This document shows, one piece after another, positions 8,485 to 17,908 of a stretch of DNA of 64,000 nt (position 1 is the first letter of the stretch; each line of letters starts with the position of its first letter). Under the pieces are notes generated by a model, which saw nothing but the letters and a program-made list of their open reading frames with translations, had not been told where the DNA came from and did no database searches. Location: assembly GCA_963770485.1 (NCBI GenBank), contig CAVYPX010000017.1, positions 215,437 to 279,436 on the forward strand, given 5' to 3'. This DNA comes from CAVVEC01 sp963770485 (GTDB lineage: Bacteria; Acidobacteriota; Terriglobia; Terriglobales; Acidobacteriaceae). Made by a program: the position numbers and the translations under genes.

Positions 8485-9810
8485 TCAGTCGTCGTCAAAA
8501 TCAGCCGCGGGCTTCTCCTCCTGGTGCAGGAAGTAATCCGCAGACAGGGGCGCGGGGATCGTATGAAAAGCGCGTGGCTTCTGGTTGAAGTTGAAACAAT
8601 CGGAGAGATCGTCGGAAGTTGCGTCCCCAAAGCCCAGCGATGGCAGGTTGAAAACCGTTTCCACAAAATGCACGATGCTGCTGAAATCATGCGTCTGATG
8701 CGAGATGTAACTGGTTTTTGCGTAGGGGGATATGACGATCAGAGGCACGCGAAAACTGTACTCGTAGGAGTTAATGATCGGCGGTGCAACGTGGTCGTAC
8801 CAGCCTCCCCAGTCATCCCAGGTGACGATGATGGCGGTACTGTTCCAATACTTGCTCTTGCCCACCGCGTTGACCACGGACGCAATCCACGAAGGCCCCG
8901 AACCGTTGTTCCCATGCGGATGATCAGAAGATGGGCCGGTCGGTATCGCCCAAGTGACGTTGGCCAAGTGACCCTTGGCAATGTCCTTTAACACCTGTTT
9001 CGGGCTGGCGATCACATTGGCCCAATCTTTACCGTTATAAATATGGCTAATGACATTGGGGCCAGTCCAGATGTAATCCAGGGTTATCGTGTAGTACCGC
9101 CAAGTGAGGCCCTGGTTGTCGAGCAAATCCATCAGGGTCTGATGCTCGAAGCACGGGAACGCTACCTGATTCTCCTGGCCCAGAGGATTGATTAAGTAAG
9201 TGAACACATAGGGAGGAGAACCACAACCAGAATGTTTAGCTGGGCCCGGAATTCCGAATGTGTCCTCGCCGTCGAATAGGTCACTGGTTTCAGTGGGAGC
9301 AGAAGTAGCGGCGATGATGAATTGATGCGCCGGATAACTTGGCCCCTGATTGCTCTGGAACATCCGGTCCCCAAAAGCATATTGTTCCGCCATCTGGAAG
9401 TAGGGCTTCACATCCGAACGTTTTACGTATTTGAACTGCATATCGGGCGGACAATGCGTGCCGCAGTCGCCCAGAATCAGGTCGGCGCCGTCCATCTTTC
9501 CCCCGTCGTACATCCTCACGAAGTCAGGATGGTAGTGGTCGAGTTCATATCCGTTTTGCAGGGATTGGGGCGTGAGCGTTATCTTTTGACCCTTTGAATT
9601 GATGCCGTAGTTGGCGGTGTCGGCGCCCTTCAGGCCATGAAACAGGTTGTCGGTCGTGCGGTTCTCTTGCATCATGATAATCACCTGTTGGATTACCGAT
9701 GCTCCGCCAGATGGATGTACGTTCCCAGAATGGCTTGGCCGTGGGCTGGCAAACCCAAAGGGAGCGGAGAGGACAAGCAAAATCAGCATGGAAATCAGGC
9801 GAAATAGCAC
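8485..9810 (-). CDS. Secreted PF04185-type phosphoesterase (phospholipase C-like)
   Basis: The GTG start at 9810 is preceded by GGAGG with 5-bp spacing, and the signal peptide is MLFRLISMLILLVLSAPFGF. The PF04185 hallmarks are present in order: VIIMMQENRTTDNLFHGLKG near residue 45, GDRMFQSNQGPSYPAHQF, TWDDWGGWYDHV, then RVPLIVISPYAKTSYISHQ with HDFSS. Known relatives are phospholipases C and acid phosphatases that hydrolyse phosphodiesters or phosphomonoesters. The substrate here is unknown. The tail is acidic (DFDDD). A conserved phosphoesterase-class promoter lies upstream. It is one of seven intact paralogues in the window. Confidence 0.85.
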   Translation of the reverse strand: MLFRLISMLILLVLSAPFGFASPRPSHSGNVHPSGGASVIQQVIIMMQENRTTDNLFHGLKGADTANYGINSKGQKITLTPQSLQNGYELDHYHPDFVRMYDGGKMDGADLILGDCGTHCPPDMQFKYVKRSDVKPYFQMAEQYAFGDRMFQSNQGPSYPAHQFIIAATSAPTETSDLFDGEDTFGIPGPAKHSGCGSPPYVFTYLINPLGQENQVAFPCFEHQTLMDLLDNQGLTWRYYTITLDYIWTGPNVISHIYNGKDWANVIASPKQVLKDIAKGHLANVTWAIPTGPSSDHPHGNNGSGPSWIASVVNAVGKSKYWNSTAIIVTWDDWGGWYDHVAPPIINSYEYSFRVPLIVISPYAKTSYISHQTHDFSSIVHFVETVFNLPSLGFGDATSDDLSDCFNFNQKPRAFHTIPAPLSADYFLHQEEKPAADFDDD

Positions 9811-9869
9811 GGAACCCTCCAGGAGTTGAACTTCCGCGTGGGAGAGGAAACCCCAAAAGCTTAGGGAGA

Positions 9870-9897
9870 ATGTAACCCAGGTACGTCCTTAATGCAA
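9870..9897 (-). promoter_or_regulatory. Phosphoesterase-class promoter
   Basis: On the minus strand, TTGCAT and TTACAT are separated by 16 bp. The same hexamers at the same spacing precede the paralogues at 11756, 23076, 29005, 52897 and 54363. Confidence 0.6.
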
Positions 9898-9900
9898 ACT

Positions 9901-10313
9901 CAAGAGCTCGTACACCCCCCCACCGGAAGTGCCGCCTTCATCGGTCACGCCGTGGAAGTCGCCTTTCGTGTCTCTGAGCAAACTGGTCTACAAGGGATAT
10001 GCCCCGTCTGACGCGCCCCCGCCGAGTACGGCGGAGCTGGCTACGGAGTGGTGTTCAAGGTGAGTTCCAGTGGCACCGAGACTGTGCTGCAGACCTTTGC
10101 CGGGGGCACGGACGGTAAATATCCGTTCGCAGGACTGGTCCGGGAACCGAACGAACTATTTTTGGCACAACCGCGTATGGCGGTTCCTCGGGCGCCGGAA
10201 TCGTGTTCGAGCTGAGTAAGAGCGGCAAAGAAACCGTGCTGCACACCTTCGCCGGCGGCACCGCAGACGGCTGCAATCCCTACGGAGGTTTGATCCGCGA
10301 CGCAGCGGGTAAT
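9901..10313. pseudogene. Rearranged GloVer gene remnant with an internal inversion
   Basis: 10021-10313 (plus strand) copies 24819-25110 of the intact GloVer gene almost exactly, with a one-base deletion (GAACGAACT for GAACGGAACT). About 9921-10020 is an inverted copy of 25206-25310. The two pieces face opposite ways and the DNA between them is missing, so neither encodes a protein. 10314-10394 carries a degenerate copy of the phosphoesterase-GloVer intergenic region, including GGACTTTCGGCC. Reading on the minus strand, this was a phosphoesterase-then-GloVer cassette in which the GloVer gene was broken. Confidence 0.8.
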
Positions 10314-10394
10314 CACAAAAGGACTTTCGGCCTCCTCCCATGGAGAGAAGGCCGACTCCTGATCGCTGCCTGATGTCGTCTCCCTCACCGTGCA

Positions 10395-11756
10395 TCAATC
10401 GGTGTCGGCAGGGGTTGGCGGCGTCCGGTCATTGAGAAAATATTCAGCGTTGTGCGGAGCTGCAATGGTACGGAACCTTGTCGGTTGCTGGTTAAAGTTG
10501 AAGCAATCCGAAAGATCATCAGCGTAGGCATCTGCATATCCCAGTGACGGCAAGTTGAATACCTCTTCGGTGAATTTCAGGATGCTGCCAAAATCATGAT
10601 TCACGTGAGAAATGTAACTCGGCTTGGCGTAAGGGGAAATCACCAGCAGAGGCACGCGAAAGCCATACACATACCCGCAGCCCCACTGTTTGCAATCCAC
10701 CAGGACCTGAGGCGGCGGAACGTGGTCGTACCACCCCCCCCAGTCATCCCAGGTAACGAAGATGGCCGTAGTGTTCCAGTATTGGCTCGTGCCGATCGCG
10801 TTCACGATCGAGGCTACCCAGGAGGGTCCCAAACCGCTGTTCATCCAGGGATGGTCGGAAGCCTGTCCGCTGGGCGTCACCCAGCTGACACTGGGCAGTT
10901 CACCCTTCGCGATGTCGGACAAAATCTGGGTCTGAGGAAGAATGACGTTCGCCCAATCCGGACCATAACGGATATGGTGAATCGCGTTCGGGGCAGTCCA
11001 GATACTGTTAGGAGCAGTAGCATAGTAGCGCCAGCTGATTCCTTGGTTATCGAGCAGATCGGTCAACGCGGAGTGTTCGAAGCACGGAAACATCTTCTTT
11101 GACTCGTTCCCCGAAGGATCAACCAACCGAACGGATACATTTTTAGCGCCCGCGCACCCCATGTCCCAATTCGCATGCAAGAAACCAGCTACATCCTCCG
11201 CGGCAAATAAATCGCTCGTGGCGGTGGGTGCCGAAGTCCCGGAAAGAATGAACTGATGCGCCGGGAAGCTGGCTCCTTCGTTGGTCTGGAACATTCGGTC
11301 GGCAAACGTGTACTGCTCGGCCATTTGGAAATAGGGCATCGCGTCCGAGGACTTCACATACTTGAACTGGGGATTTGGTGGACACCCGCCCTTGTCGCAC
11401 TGCACGGGAATAAGGTCCGCTCCATCCATCTTGCCGTGGTCGTACATGGCCACGAACGAATGATGGCCGTGATCGGGATCGTACCCAGCCGCCATCGCCA
11501 CTGCCGCCAGCGGAATGCGCTGGCCCTTCGAATTCAGGCCGTAACTGGCGATGTCCGCGCCGTTCGCGATCAGCTTCTTGTCATGAAACAAGTTGTCCGT
11601 GCTGCGATTCTCCTGCATCACGATAATCACGTGTTGGATCGACTGTACTCCGCCGGATGACTGCGCGTCTTCGGAACTGCCGGGCTGTGAGCTGGCAAAC
11701 GCAAAGGGATTGGAGAAGACGAACAGAAGCAGCATGGGAATAAAACGAGATGACAC
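10395..11756 (-). CDS. Secreted PF04185-type phosphoesterase
   Basis: The GTG start at 11756 follows GGAGG by 5 bp, and the paralogue at 23076 starts the same way. The longer upstream ORF overlaps the promoter. The signal peptide is IPMLLLFVFSNPFAFAS. Motifs are VIIVMQENRSTDNLFH, FADRMFQTNEGASFPAHQF, TWDDWGGWYDHV, and VPLLVISPYAKPSYISHV with NHDFGS. It belongs to the same subgroup as the genes at 23076 and 29275, sharing the cysteine-containing DCKQWGCGYVYG insertion and the tail RTPPTPADTD. Downstream on the same strand lie broken GloVer fragments. It is probably a phospholipase C or phosphatase. The substrate is not known. Confidence 0.85.
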   Translation of the reverse strand: MSSRFIPMLLLFVFSNPFAFASSQPGSSEDAQSSGGVQSIQHVIIVMQENRSTDNLFHDKKLIANGADIASYGLNSKGQRIPLAAVAMAAGYDPDHGHHSFVAMYDHGKMDGADLIPVQCDKGGCPPNPQFKYVKSSDAMPYFQMAEQYTFADRMFQTNEGASFPAHQFILSGTSAPTATSDLFAAEDVAGFLHANWDMGCAGAKNVSVRLVDPSGNESKKMFPCFEHSALTDLLDNQGISWRYYATAPNSIWTAPNAIHHIRYGPDWANVILPQTQILSDIAKGELPSVSWVTPSGQASDHPWMNSGLGPSWVASIVNAIGTSQYWNTTAIFVTWDDWGGWYDHVPPPQVLVDCKQWGCGYVYGFRVPLLVISPYAKPSYISHVNHDFGSILKFTEEVFNLPSLGYADAYADDLSDCFNFNQQPTRFRTIAAPHNAEYFLNDRTPPTPADTD

Positions 11757-11817
11757 TACATCCTCCACGGGGATCAGACTTGAACACAACGGGAGAGGAA
11801 CAAGAACCTTAAACAAA

Positions 11818-11845
11818 ATGTACCCCAGACGCAGCATTAACGCAA
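11818..11845 (-). promoter_or_regulatory. Phosphoesterase-class promoter
   Basis: On the minus strand, TTGCGT and GTACAT are separated by 16 bp, in the position conserved among the phosphoesterase paralogues. The -10 is a weaker match than in the others. Confidence 0.5.
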
Positions 11846-12265
11846 GGGCAAATTCACTTCCGCCAAGAGCCCTCCTCGCGCCTTCCGGCCAGCGTTCATC
11901 ACCTCTAGAACCAACAGGTTGGGCGCCCTCAGGAGCTCAGTCTACACACTCGCTAAGAGCCGCGAGTTGCATCGCCGATCTCGGCCTGGCGGCGGCACTA
12001 AAGCCGGCGTGAGTCACTCCCTTCCCTGGAGTTCGGCAGCAAGACGTGCAGCCACTTTCGAATCGATTCCCACCGGCTCCATTCGTGTCCGCTCTGTTCA
12101 TCGCGCCCAGTGCAGCTTTCGCCCGAATCGCGCATCCACTTGCACTTATTCCGCAAGACTTTTCACAAGCGGCGCGTGATGACAAAAAGCCGCTTGCTTC
12201 CACGCTAACTCCGTGATACAAGGGCCCGCAGTTCAAAAACAGTTCGCGTGACAAACGGAGGAACT
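11846..12265. other. Gene-free spacer
   Basis: Divergent spacer between a phosphoesterase and a GloVer gene. I see no convincing ORF, repeat or RNA here, and no clear GloVer-class promoter in front of 12266. GGAGG at 12257-12261 sets the start of the downstream gene. Confidence 0.4.
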
Positions 12266-13471
12266 ATGGTGAGTAACACACTGCAACAACGCATTTCGAA
12301 AACACGTTTGGGAACGGCAAGTGCCGCCCTCACGTTAATAGCTGTGCTTGTGCTCGCGGTAGTTACAACCCAGCCGGCGCAAGCCCAGACTTTCACGGTA
12401 CTTTACAACTTCGCTGGCCCGACCTCGGACGGGGCGTATCCCTACGCAATTCTGCTCCGGGACAAGGCGGGCAATCTCTATGGCACCACCTACTACGGCG
12501 GATCAGGCTACGCTGGAACGGTGTACAAGATCGATACGACCGGTACCGAGACCACGGTGTACAACTTCACCGGCGGATCGGACGGAGGATATCCGTTCGC
12601 TTCACTGATCGGTGACAGTGCTGGCAATCTTTATGGCACCACGGCAGATGGCGGCACTAGCGGCCAAGGAACCGTGTTCAAGATCGATACGACCGGCGCC
12701 GAAAGCGTGCTATACAACTTCGCCGGAGGAACAACCGACGGCTGCTACCCCTACGGCGGTATCCTCACGGACGTAGGCGGTAATATGTACGGGACCACCG
12801 GGTCCTGCGGCGCCTACAGTGAAGGTACGGTGTGGAAGATCGATACGACCGGCACCGAGACTCTGCTGCACAGCTTCGCTGGCGGCTCAACCGACGGGGC
12901 ATATCCCTACTACACAACTTTGATCAGGAAGAAAGGCAGCATGTATGGCCTTACCGAAGGGGGCGGCGCGTCCAGCACGGGAGTAGTGTACAGGATAAAT
13001 AGGAAGAGCGGTGCGGTGACTGTGCTGCACAGTTTCGCTGGAGGAACGACGGACGGATGCTATCCCTACGGAACTCCGACGATAGACCCGAAGGGTAATC
13101 TCTACGGTACCACCGATTCCTGCGGCGCCTCCAGCCAGGGAACTGTCTGGGAAGTGAGCAAGAAGGGTACCGCGACGTTGGTGCACAGCTTCGCGGGAGG
13201 AACGACGGACGGGGCGTATCCTTTGGATGGCCTGAATAGGGACTCGAAGGGCAACCTCTATGGCGTTACCGAAGAGGGGGGAGCTAACAGCACGGGAACG
13301 GTGTTCGAGCTAAGTAAGAATGGCACAATAACCTTGCTACACAGCTTTTCGTACTCCAGCGACGGGGGGTACCCCGTCGGAGCTGTGATTCGGGTGAAAG
13401 GCACCATCTCTGGCACCGCCGTGGACGGTGGCAGCAGCGGCTATGGGACGGTGTGGCAGCTGACAAAGTAG
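12266..13471 (+). CDS. GloVer repeat secreted protein, seven repeats
   Basis: The start is ATG 12266 (MVSNTLQQ), with GGAGG four bases upstream. The GTG 18 bp earlier has no ribosome site. The signal peptide ends at QPAQAQ. Seven repeats follow, each near 50 residues. The third and fifth repeats carry a cysteine in place of the first glycine of the GG pair (SCGA), paired with DGCYP in the same repeats, which suggests within-blade disulfides. The protein ends in WQLTK with no anchor. Function is unknown. A secreted seven-bladed propeller is inferred. Confidence 0.8.
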   Translation: MVSNTLQQRISKTRLGTASAALTLIAVLVLAVVTTQPAQAQTFTVLYNFAGPTSDGAYPYAILLRDKAGNLYGTTYYGGSGYAGTVYKIDTTGTETTVYNFTGGSDGGYPFASLIGDSAGNLYGTTADGGTSGQGTVFKIDTTGAESVLYNFAGGTTDGCYPYGGILTDVGGNMYGTTGSCGAYSEGTVWKIDTTGTETLLHSFAGGSTDGAYPYYTTLIRKKGSMYGLTEGGGASSTGVVYRINRKSGAVTVLHSFAGGTTDGCYPYGTPTIDPKGNLYGTTDSCGASSQGTVWEVSKKGTATLVHSFAGGTTDGAYPLDGLNRDSKGNLYGVTEEGGANSTGTVFELSKNGTITLLHSFSYSSDGGYPVGAVIRVKGTISGTAVDGGSSGYGTVWQLTK

Positions 13472-13807
13472 TTACGATGGCAAGAACTCAGTAGCAGGTT
13501 CAGCGCGGTCTATAGAGGATTGGGGTTGATGACTATTCGAAGCGGTAGGTACAGTGCAGTTTTCTAGGCGCCGCATCGGACAGGGAGTTTTCGAAGCAAC
13601 CGCAGCCAACATCAGTCCGCGCTACCTGCTGTTCTGATCCAACAAGTATTCTTGGAAGTGGATTGCAGTAAGGCTTCCCACCCAAGTGTAAGCCTCTCCG
13701 GAAAGCATTCCCATCTCATCGAGCTTGCGGCCGAATGCTCGTCGAGCCGTGACCATTTCGCTGCGGGAAAGCGTCGCAACCTTTCACGATACGCCAGCAT
13801 CCGCTTG
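13472..13807. other. Gene-free spacer between convergent GloVer genes
   Basis: The ends of two GloVer genes face each other across this stretch. I see no supported ORF, repeat or clear terminator in it. Confidence 0.4.
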
Positions 13808-15031
13808 TCATGGTGACGACGGTGTCAGTTTCCACACTGTTCCGAAGCCGACCTTGTCGTCTTCCGAGGCGGTGCCGTACAAATTGCCCTGCGCATCCCG
13901 GACCAAACTTCCGTAGGGATATTGTCCGTCCCGACCACTGAACTTGTGCAGGACGGTCTCAGCGCCTTTGCTATCCAGTCTGAATACGGTGCCGCAGCCA
14001 TAGCCTCCGGAGCACCCGGTCCCGCCGCCATAGCAGGTGTTGCCGTAAAGATTTCCCTTCGCGTCCATGATCAAGCCTCCGTTGGGACATCCCCCGTCGC
14101 TTCCTCCGGTGAAGCTGTACAGCACAGCTTCTTTGCCGCTGGTATTCACTGTGAACACAGTTCCCCAGCCGTGGGCTCCGCCCCAGCAGGTGTTTCCGTA
14201 AACCCGCCCCTTCGCATCCATGAACAAACCCGCGACGGGGTTGGACCCGTCCTTCGGATATCCCGCAAAGCGGTGCAGAACGGTCAATGTCCCGCCCGGA
14301 CTCAGTTTGTACACGGTTCCGTCGTTTTGCCCGCCGCCGATGTCGGTAGTACCGTACAGGTTTCCCTTCTTGTCCCGGACCAAACCAGCGAGGGGATGTC
14401 CGCCATCCGAACCACCGGTAAAGCTATAGAGCACGGTCGTCTTGCCAGCCTTCGTCGTCTTGAACACTGTTCCATAGATGGAAGAGCCGCCAAGCTCTGT
14501 GGTCCCGTAAAGGTTTCCCATGGCGTCCATGATCAGACCGGCGACGGGATTGGATCCGTCCGATATTCGCCGGGCAAAGCTGTGCAGGACCTCCTCCTTG
14601 CCCTTCGGGTCCACCCTGAACACCACTCCGTTATCGGAAGTGCCGCCGTAGTCGGTGGTGCCATAGAGGTTCCCCGCATGGTCCCGGACTACACCTGCAA
14701 GGGGAAATCGCCCGCGGGGCCGTCCAGCGAAGCTGTACAGGACGCGCTCAGTGCCGCTGGTATCCACCTTGAAAACCGTTCCCGCACTGGAAGAGCCGCC
14801 GTAGTAGGTTGTGCCATAAAGATTGCCAGCGGAGTCCAGGTCCAAACCGGCGCGGGGATATTCCCCGTCTGGCGACCCAGTAAAGTAGTAAAGTACGGTG
14901 AAAGTCTGCGCTTGCGCCCATGGGATCGCGACCACGGTCAGCCCAAGCACGAGCACAACCGCGGTCGCGGCACTGGCCGGTAGCCGCCATATCCTCGAAG
15001 TCCAACTCCCGGGTTGAGCTCGGTTCGCCAT
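13808..15031 (-). CDS. GloVer repeat secreted protein, seven repeats
   Basis: The start is MANRAQPGSW at 15031, preceded by GAGAGGG. The longer ORF to 15217 would include the promoter. The signal peptide ends near PWAQAQ. There are seven repeats. Most have NLYGTT, the fifth and sixth have YGNTC, and the seventh is degenerate (NLYGTASEDD). The sixth carries a cysteine-containing insertion (GTGCSGGYGC). The gene diverges from the GH27 gene at 15372, and its promoter lies about 130 bp from the end of the large inverted repeat. Function is unknown. Confidence 0.8.
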   Translation of the reverse strand: MANRAQPGSWTSRIWRLPASAATAVVLVLGLTVVAIPWAQAQTFTVLYYFTGSPDGEYPRAGLDLDSAGNLYGTTYYGGSSSAGTVFKVDTSGTERVLYSFAGRPRGRFPLAGVVRDHAGNLYGTTDYGGTSDNGVVFRVDPKGKEEVLHSFARRISDGSNPVAGLIMDAMGNLYGTTELGGSSIYGTVFKTTKAGKTTVLYSFTGGSDGGHPLAGLVRDKKGNLYGTTDIGGGQNDGTVYKLSPGGTLTVLHRFAGYPKDGSNPVAGLFMDAKGRVYGNTCWGGAHGWGTVFTVNTSGKEAVLYSFTGGSDGGCPNGGLIMDAKGNLYGNTCYGGGTGCSGGYGCGTVFRLDSKGAETVLHKFSGRDGQYPYGSLVRDAQGNLYGTASEDDKVGFGTVWKLTPSSP

Positions 15032-15059
15032 GGCCGCCCTCTCTGGTAAGGGTCCCACT

Positions 15060-15098
15060 ATCCTACCCCTCAAGCGCGAGATGGCAAAGAGACTTTCG
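15060..15098 (-). promoter_or_regulatory. GloVer-class promoter with CGAAAGTCTC element
   Basis: On the minus strand, CGAAAGTCTC is followed after one base by -35 TTGCCA, a 16-bp spacer and -10 TAGGAT. It shows the same order and spacing as the promoter at 30724-30762. Confidence 0.65.
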
Positions 15099-15247
15099 TC
15101 CTGCTGCGAGAGCGCAAACTTGGCCTGATTGAGACCCCATGCTCCGGGGCATGGTCGCAGAGGAGGAATTTTCCGGCCCGTCGAACGACAAGCCATCGAG
15201 CAGCCGGCGTTCGGCAATAGGGTCTACCGGGGGAGTAAAAAGGCTCC

Positions 15248-15277
15248 TTGACGAGAGTTTTGCTGTCGAAGTAGCAT
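15248..15277 (+). promoter_or_regulatory. Putative GH27 promoter (left copy)
   Basis: TTGACG and TAGCAT are separated by 18 bp and lie just inside the inverted-repeat arm. The leader to the ATG is about 95 bp and is GC-rich with hairpin potential (GCCGGC, GGGGGCCGGCCCC). Confidence 0.4.
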
Positions 15278-15371
15278 AAACCACCTGCTACGTGCCGGCG
15301 GCGCCGCAAGCTCGCGCCCCGGGGGCCGGCCCCGTAGTGATCCTTTCGCGACCCGCAGTGAAATAGAACTT

Positions 15372-16550
15372 ATGAAAACATCCAGAGCCGTCAGCTTCTT
15401 GTTATCAGGAGCGTTGCTTGTTGCACTTCCTGCTTCCTCGGTTGGCCAGACAACTCCGCCCATGGGATGGAACTCGTGGAACTACTTCGGGCTGATAAAG
15501 AACAAGCCGCCTTCGGACACGATTATTCGAGCCCAAGCGGAGGCCATGGTGCGCAGCGGGATGAAGGCTGTCGGCTACACTTACGTCAACATTGACGATG
15601 AGTGGCAAGGTGGGCGTGATTCTGAGGGAAACATCCGGCCCGATCCTATTAACTTTCCCCACGGAATGGCCGCTCTCGCCGATTACGTGCACAGCCTGGG
15701 ACTGAAGATCGGTATCTATTCATCACCCGGCAAACTTTCGTGCGCAAAGCGGGTTGGAAGCTATGGGCACGAACAACAGGACGCTAATACCTTCGCCTCC
15801 TGGGGCATCGATTACCTGAAATACGACTGGTGCAGCGCTACCGGGGACCCTCCGACAGTTTTTCAGCTGATGTCGACCGCCCTGCAAAACACCAATCGGC
15901 CGATCATATACTCCATCTCCAACTATGGAATCGACCAACCATGGATGTGGGGCACGGCGTCGGGCGCGAATCTGTGGCGCGTCAGCCCAGACGTAAAAGA
16001 TGATTTCTATATCATGGCGGAAACCGGCTTCGGTGACAATGGACTGGAAACCTATGCCGGTCCCACGAAAGGCTGGAACGACGCTGACATGCTTCAGATC
16101 GGCAACGGAGGCATGAACCTCGGCCAATATCAAATGCAGATGACCCTGTGGTGCATCATGGCTTCGCCCCTGATTGCAGGCAACGATCTGACCCTGTTGC
16201 TGGATAAGCACAGCAAGTTGCAGCAGGAGTATCGGGCCCTGCTCACCAATTCCGATGTGATTGCCGTGGATCAGGACCCCCTTGGCGCCCAGGGCCGTAG
16301 GGTGTGGGAACAAGGCCCGCAGGAGATCTGGAGAAAAACAATGTCCGACGGCAGCACGGTCGTGGGGGTTTTCAACCGTGTATTGGGCACGGTGAACGTC
16401 CCACTACCGTTTCAGCAGATTGGCGTGAAGGGAACCGTGGATGCGTATGACCTGTGGGCAAAAAAGGACCTGGGAAAGATTCAGAACGGGTACCTGGTGT
16501 CGCTCGGTGCCTTCAGTGCAGCGATGCTCAAACTAACGCCCATCAAGTGA
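15372..16550 (+). CDS. GH27 alpha-galactosidase, secreted (left copy)
   Basis: It encodes 392 residues with a signal peptide ending near ASSVGQ. GH27 motifs appear in order: PPMGWNSWNYF (residues 29-39), YVNIDDEWQ (71-79), LKIGIYSSPG (111-120), YLKYDWC with nucleophile candidate Asp152, and GWNDADML (234-241) with the acid/base Asp. A C-terminal beta-domain follows VDQDPLGAQG. The family releases terminal alpha-galactose from oligosaccharides and galactomannans, and a periplasmic or extracellular location is expected. An identical gene lies at 21633-22811 in inverted orientation. No other galactoside-utilisation gene is adjacent. Confidence 0.9.
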   Translation: MKTSRAVSFLLSGALLVALPASSVGQTTPPMGWNSWNYFGLIKNKPPSDTIIRAQAEAMVRSGMKAVGYTYVNIDDEWQGGRDSEGNIRPDPINFPHGMAALADYVHSLGLKIGIYSSPGKLSCAKRVGSYGHEQQDANTFASWGIDYLKYDWCSATGDPPTVFQLMSTALQNTNRPIIYSISNYGIDQPWMWGTASGANLWRVSPDVKDDFYIMAETGFGDNGLETYAGPTKGWNDADMLQIGNGGMNLGQYQMQMTLWCIMASPLIAGNDLTLLLDKHSKLQQEYRALLTNSDVIAVDQDPLGAQGRRVWEQGPQEIWRKTMSDGSTVVGVFNRVLGTVNVPLPFQQIGVKGTVDAYDLWAKKDLGKIQNGYLVSLGAFSAAMLKLTPIK

Positions 16551-16666
16551 GTTATAGGCTATTCGGTGAATCGAGGGAGCAACCTAGGCTATGGTATGAG
16601 ACTTGGCTTGGCAGAGTCCAGCAGTTACTTTCCTCATAGAGTCTGCAATTAAACCGAGGTGGAGCC

Positions 16667-17908
16667 GTGCGACGATTACTGTCCCTGCTACTGCTGCTGG
16701 CAACGAGCGGATCCGCGCAGACGACGCCCATCCAGCACGTCGTGATTATCATTAAGGAAAACCGTTCGTTTGACCACATGTTCGGAACTTTCCCCGGGGC
16801 CAACGGGGCCACTACGGGAATGGCCGGTTCGAAGCTAATTCCTCTCGGTCATGCTCACCTCCTGCAGCGGGATCTACCCCACGGTTGGTCCACTTCCACC
16901 GATGCCATCGACCATGGAAAGATGGACGGCTTCTACCGCTATGCGAAAAATGACGCGGCTTATGTTCAATTTCAACAGGCCGACATTCCGAACTACTGGC
17001 TTTATGCGCAAAATTTTGTCTTAGCCGACAATTTCTTCTCCTCGATGTACGGAGGGAGCTTTCCCAACCATTTGTATTACACGGCGGCGGACTCAGACGA
17101 GATTACCGACAATCCTGTCGGTGATAGGCATCGTCCGGCACACTGGGGTTGCGATTCGAGCGCGGGAACCGAAGTTCCAACCAGGGACCCATCCACGGGG
17201 AAGGTGTCGCACATATTTCCCTGTGTTGATATTCCGACTTTGCCCGATGAGTTGAACGCGGCGGGGCTTAGTTGGCGGTACTACACGGCCACTGCGACCC
17301 AATACGGTTACGTATGGTCGGTGCTGGATGCCATCAATCACATTCGCAACGGCAACCAGTGGGACACCAATGTTGTGCCCGTGGACAATTTCGAAAGTGA
17401 TGTGCAATCCCACCTCGCAGCTGTGACCTGGATCACTCCGCCAGGCGGCGACTCCGATCATCCCGAGCCAAACGTCAGTATGTGCGTGGGAGAGGGCTGG
17501 TCAGTCCGGGTCATTAACGCCATCATGAACTCGCCGTTCTGGAATTCCACGGCGATTTTTCTGACCTGGGATGATTTTGGCGGATTCTATGATCATGTTC
17601 CACCCCCCACGGTGGATTATTTTGGTCTGGGAATCCGGGTTCCTTTGCTGGCGATCTCTCCCTATGTGAAAGCGGGAACTGTGCAGCACGGGCTCTCCTC
17701 GGTGGCCTCGATACTGCATTTCGCGGAGAGAGTATTCGAGTTGCCTCCGATCACCCGCCGCGACCAGACGGCCAACAACCTGATGAACATGTTTGACTTC
17801 AATCAGCAACCGCTGGCGCCGCTGATTCTCACTCCGCGAAAGTGTCCACAGGTGAAGAAGTTACCCGTTGGACCCGAGGACGACGGGTCCTATGATGACG
17901 GAGATTAA
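16667..17908 (+). CDS. Secreted PF04185-type phosphoesterase, divergent subgroup
   Basis: The GTG start follows GGTGGAG, and the signal peptide is MRRLLSLLLLLATSGSAQ. The N-terminal motif VVIIIKENRSFDHMFGTFPG is closer to canonical phospholipase C than in the other paralogues, followed by DHGKMDGF, FLTWDDFGGFYDHV, and RVPLLAISPYVKAG. The region before the first motif is short. The gene lies inside the 16562-21621 spacer of the large inverted repeat. A broken relative of the same subgroup (shared tail NQQPLxPLILTPRKCP) is at 21234-21453. It probably hydrolyses phospholipids or other phosphodiesters. The substrate is unproven. Confidence 0.85.
   Translation: MRRLLSLLLLLATSGSAQTTPIQHVVIIIKENRSFDHMFGTFPGANGATTGMAGSKLIPLGHAHLLQRDLPHGWSTSTDAIDHGKMDGFYRYAKNDAAYVQFQQADIPNYWLYAQNFVLADNFFSSMYGGSFPNHLYYTAADSDEITDNPVGDRHRPAHWGCDSSAGTEVPTRDPSTGKVSHIFPCVDIPTLPDELNAAGLSWRYYTATATQYGYVWSVLDAINHIRNGNQWDTNVVPVDNFESDVQSHLAAVTWITPPGGDSDHPEPNVSMCVGEGWSVRVINAIMNSPFWNSTAIFLTWDDFGGFYDHVPPPTVDYFGLGIRVPLLAISPYVKAGTVQHGLSSVASILHFAERVFELPPITRRDQTANNLMNMFDFNQQPLAPLILTPRKCPQVKKLPVGPEDDGSYDDGD

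Larger units (their letters stand above)
15231..16561 (+). repeat. Left arm of a 1,331-bp perfect inverted repeat carrying a GH27 gene
   Basis: The sequence from GGGAGTAAAAAGGC to TTATAGGCTA is repeated in reverse complement at 21622-22952. Both arms are 1,331 bp, the two encoded proteins are identical, and no mismatch was seen in the stretches compared. The arm begins 17 bp before the GH27 -35 box and ends 11 bp after the stop codon, so it is a minimal promoter-plus-gene unit. The arms enclose 5,060 bp. Confidence 0.9.

Noticed and set aside
13922..14983. 353-codon open frame on the plus strand
   Set aside because: Antisense to a GloVer gene; its apparent repeats mirror the repeats of the true gene.
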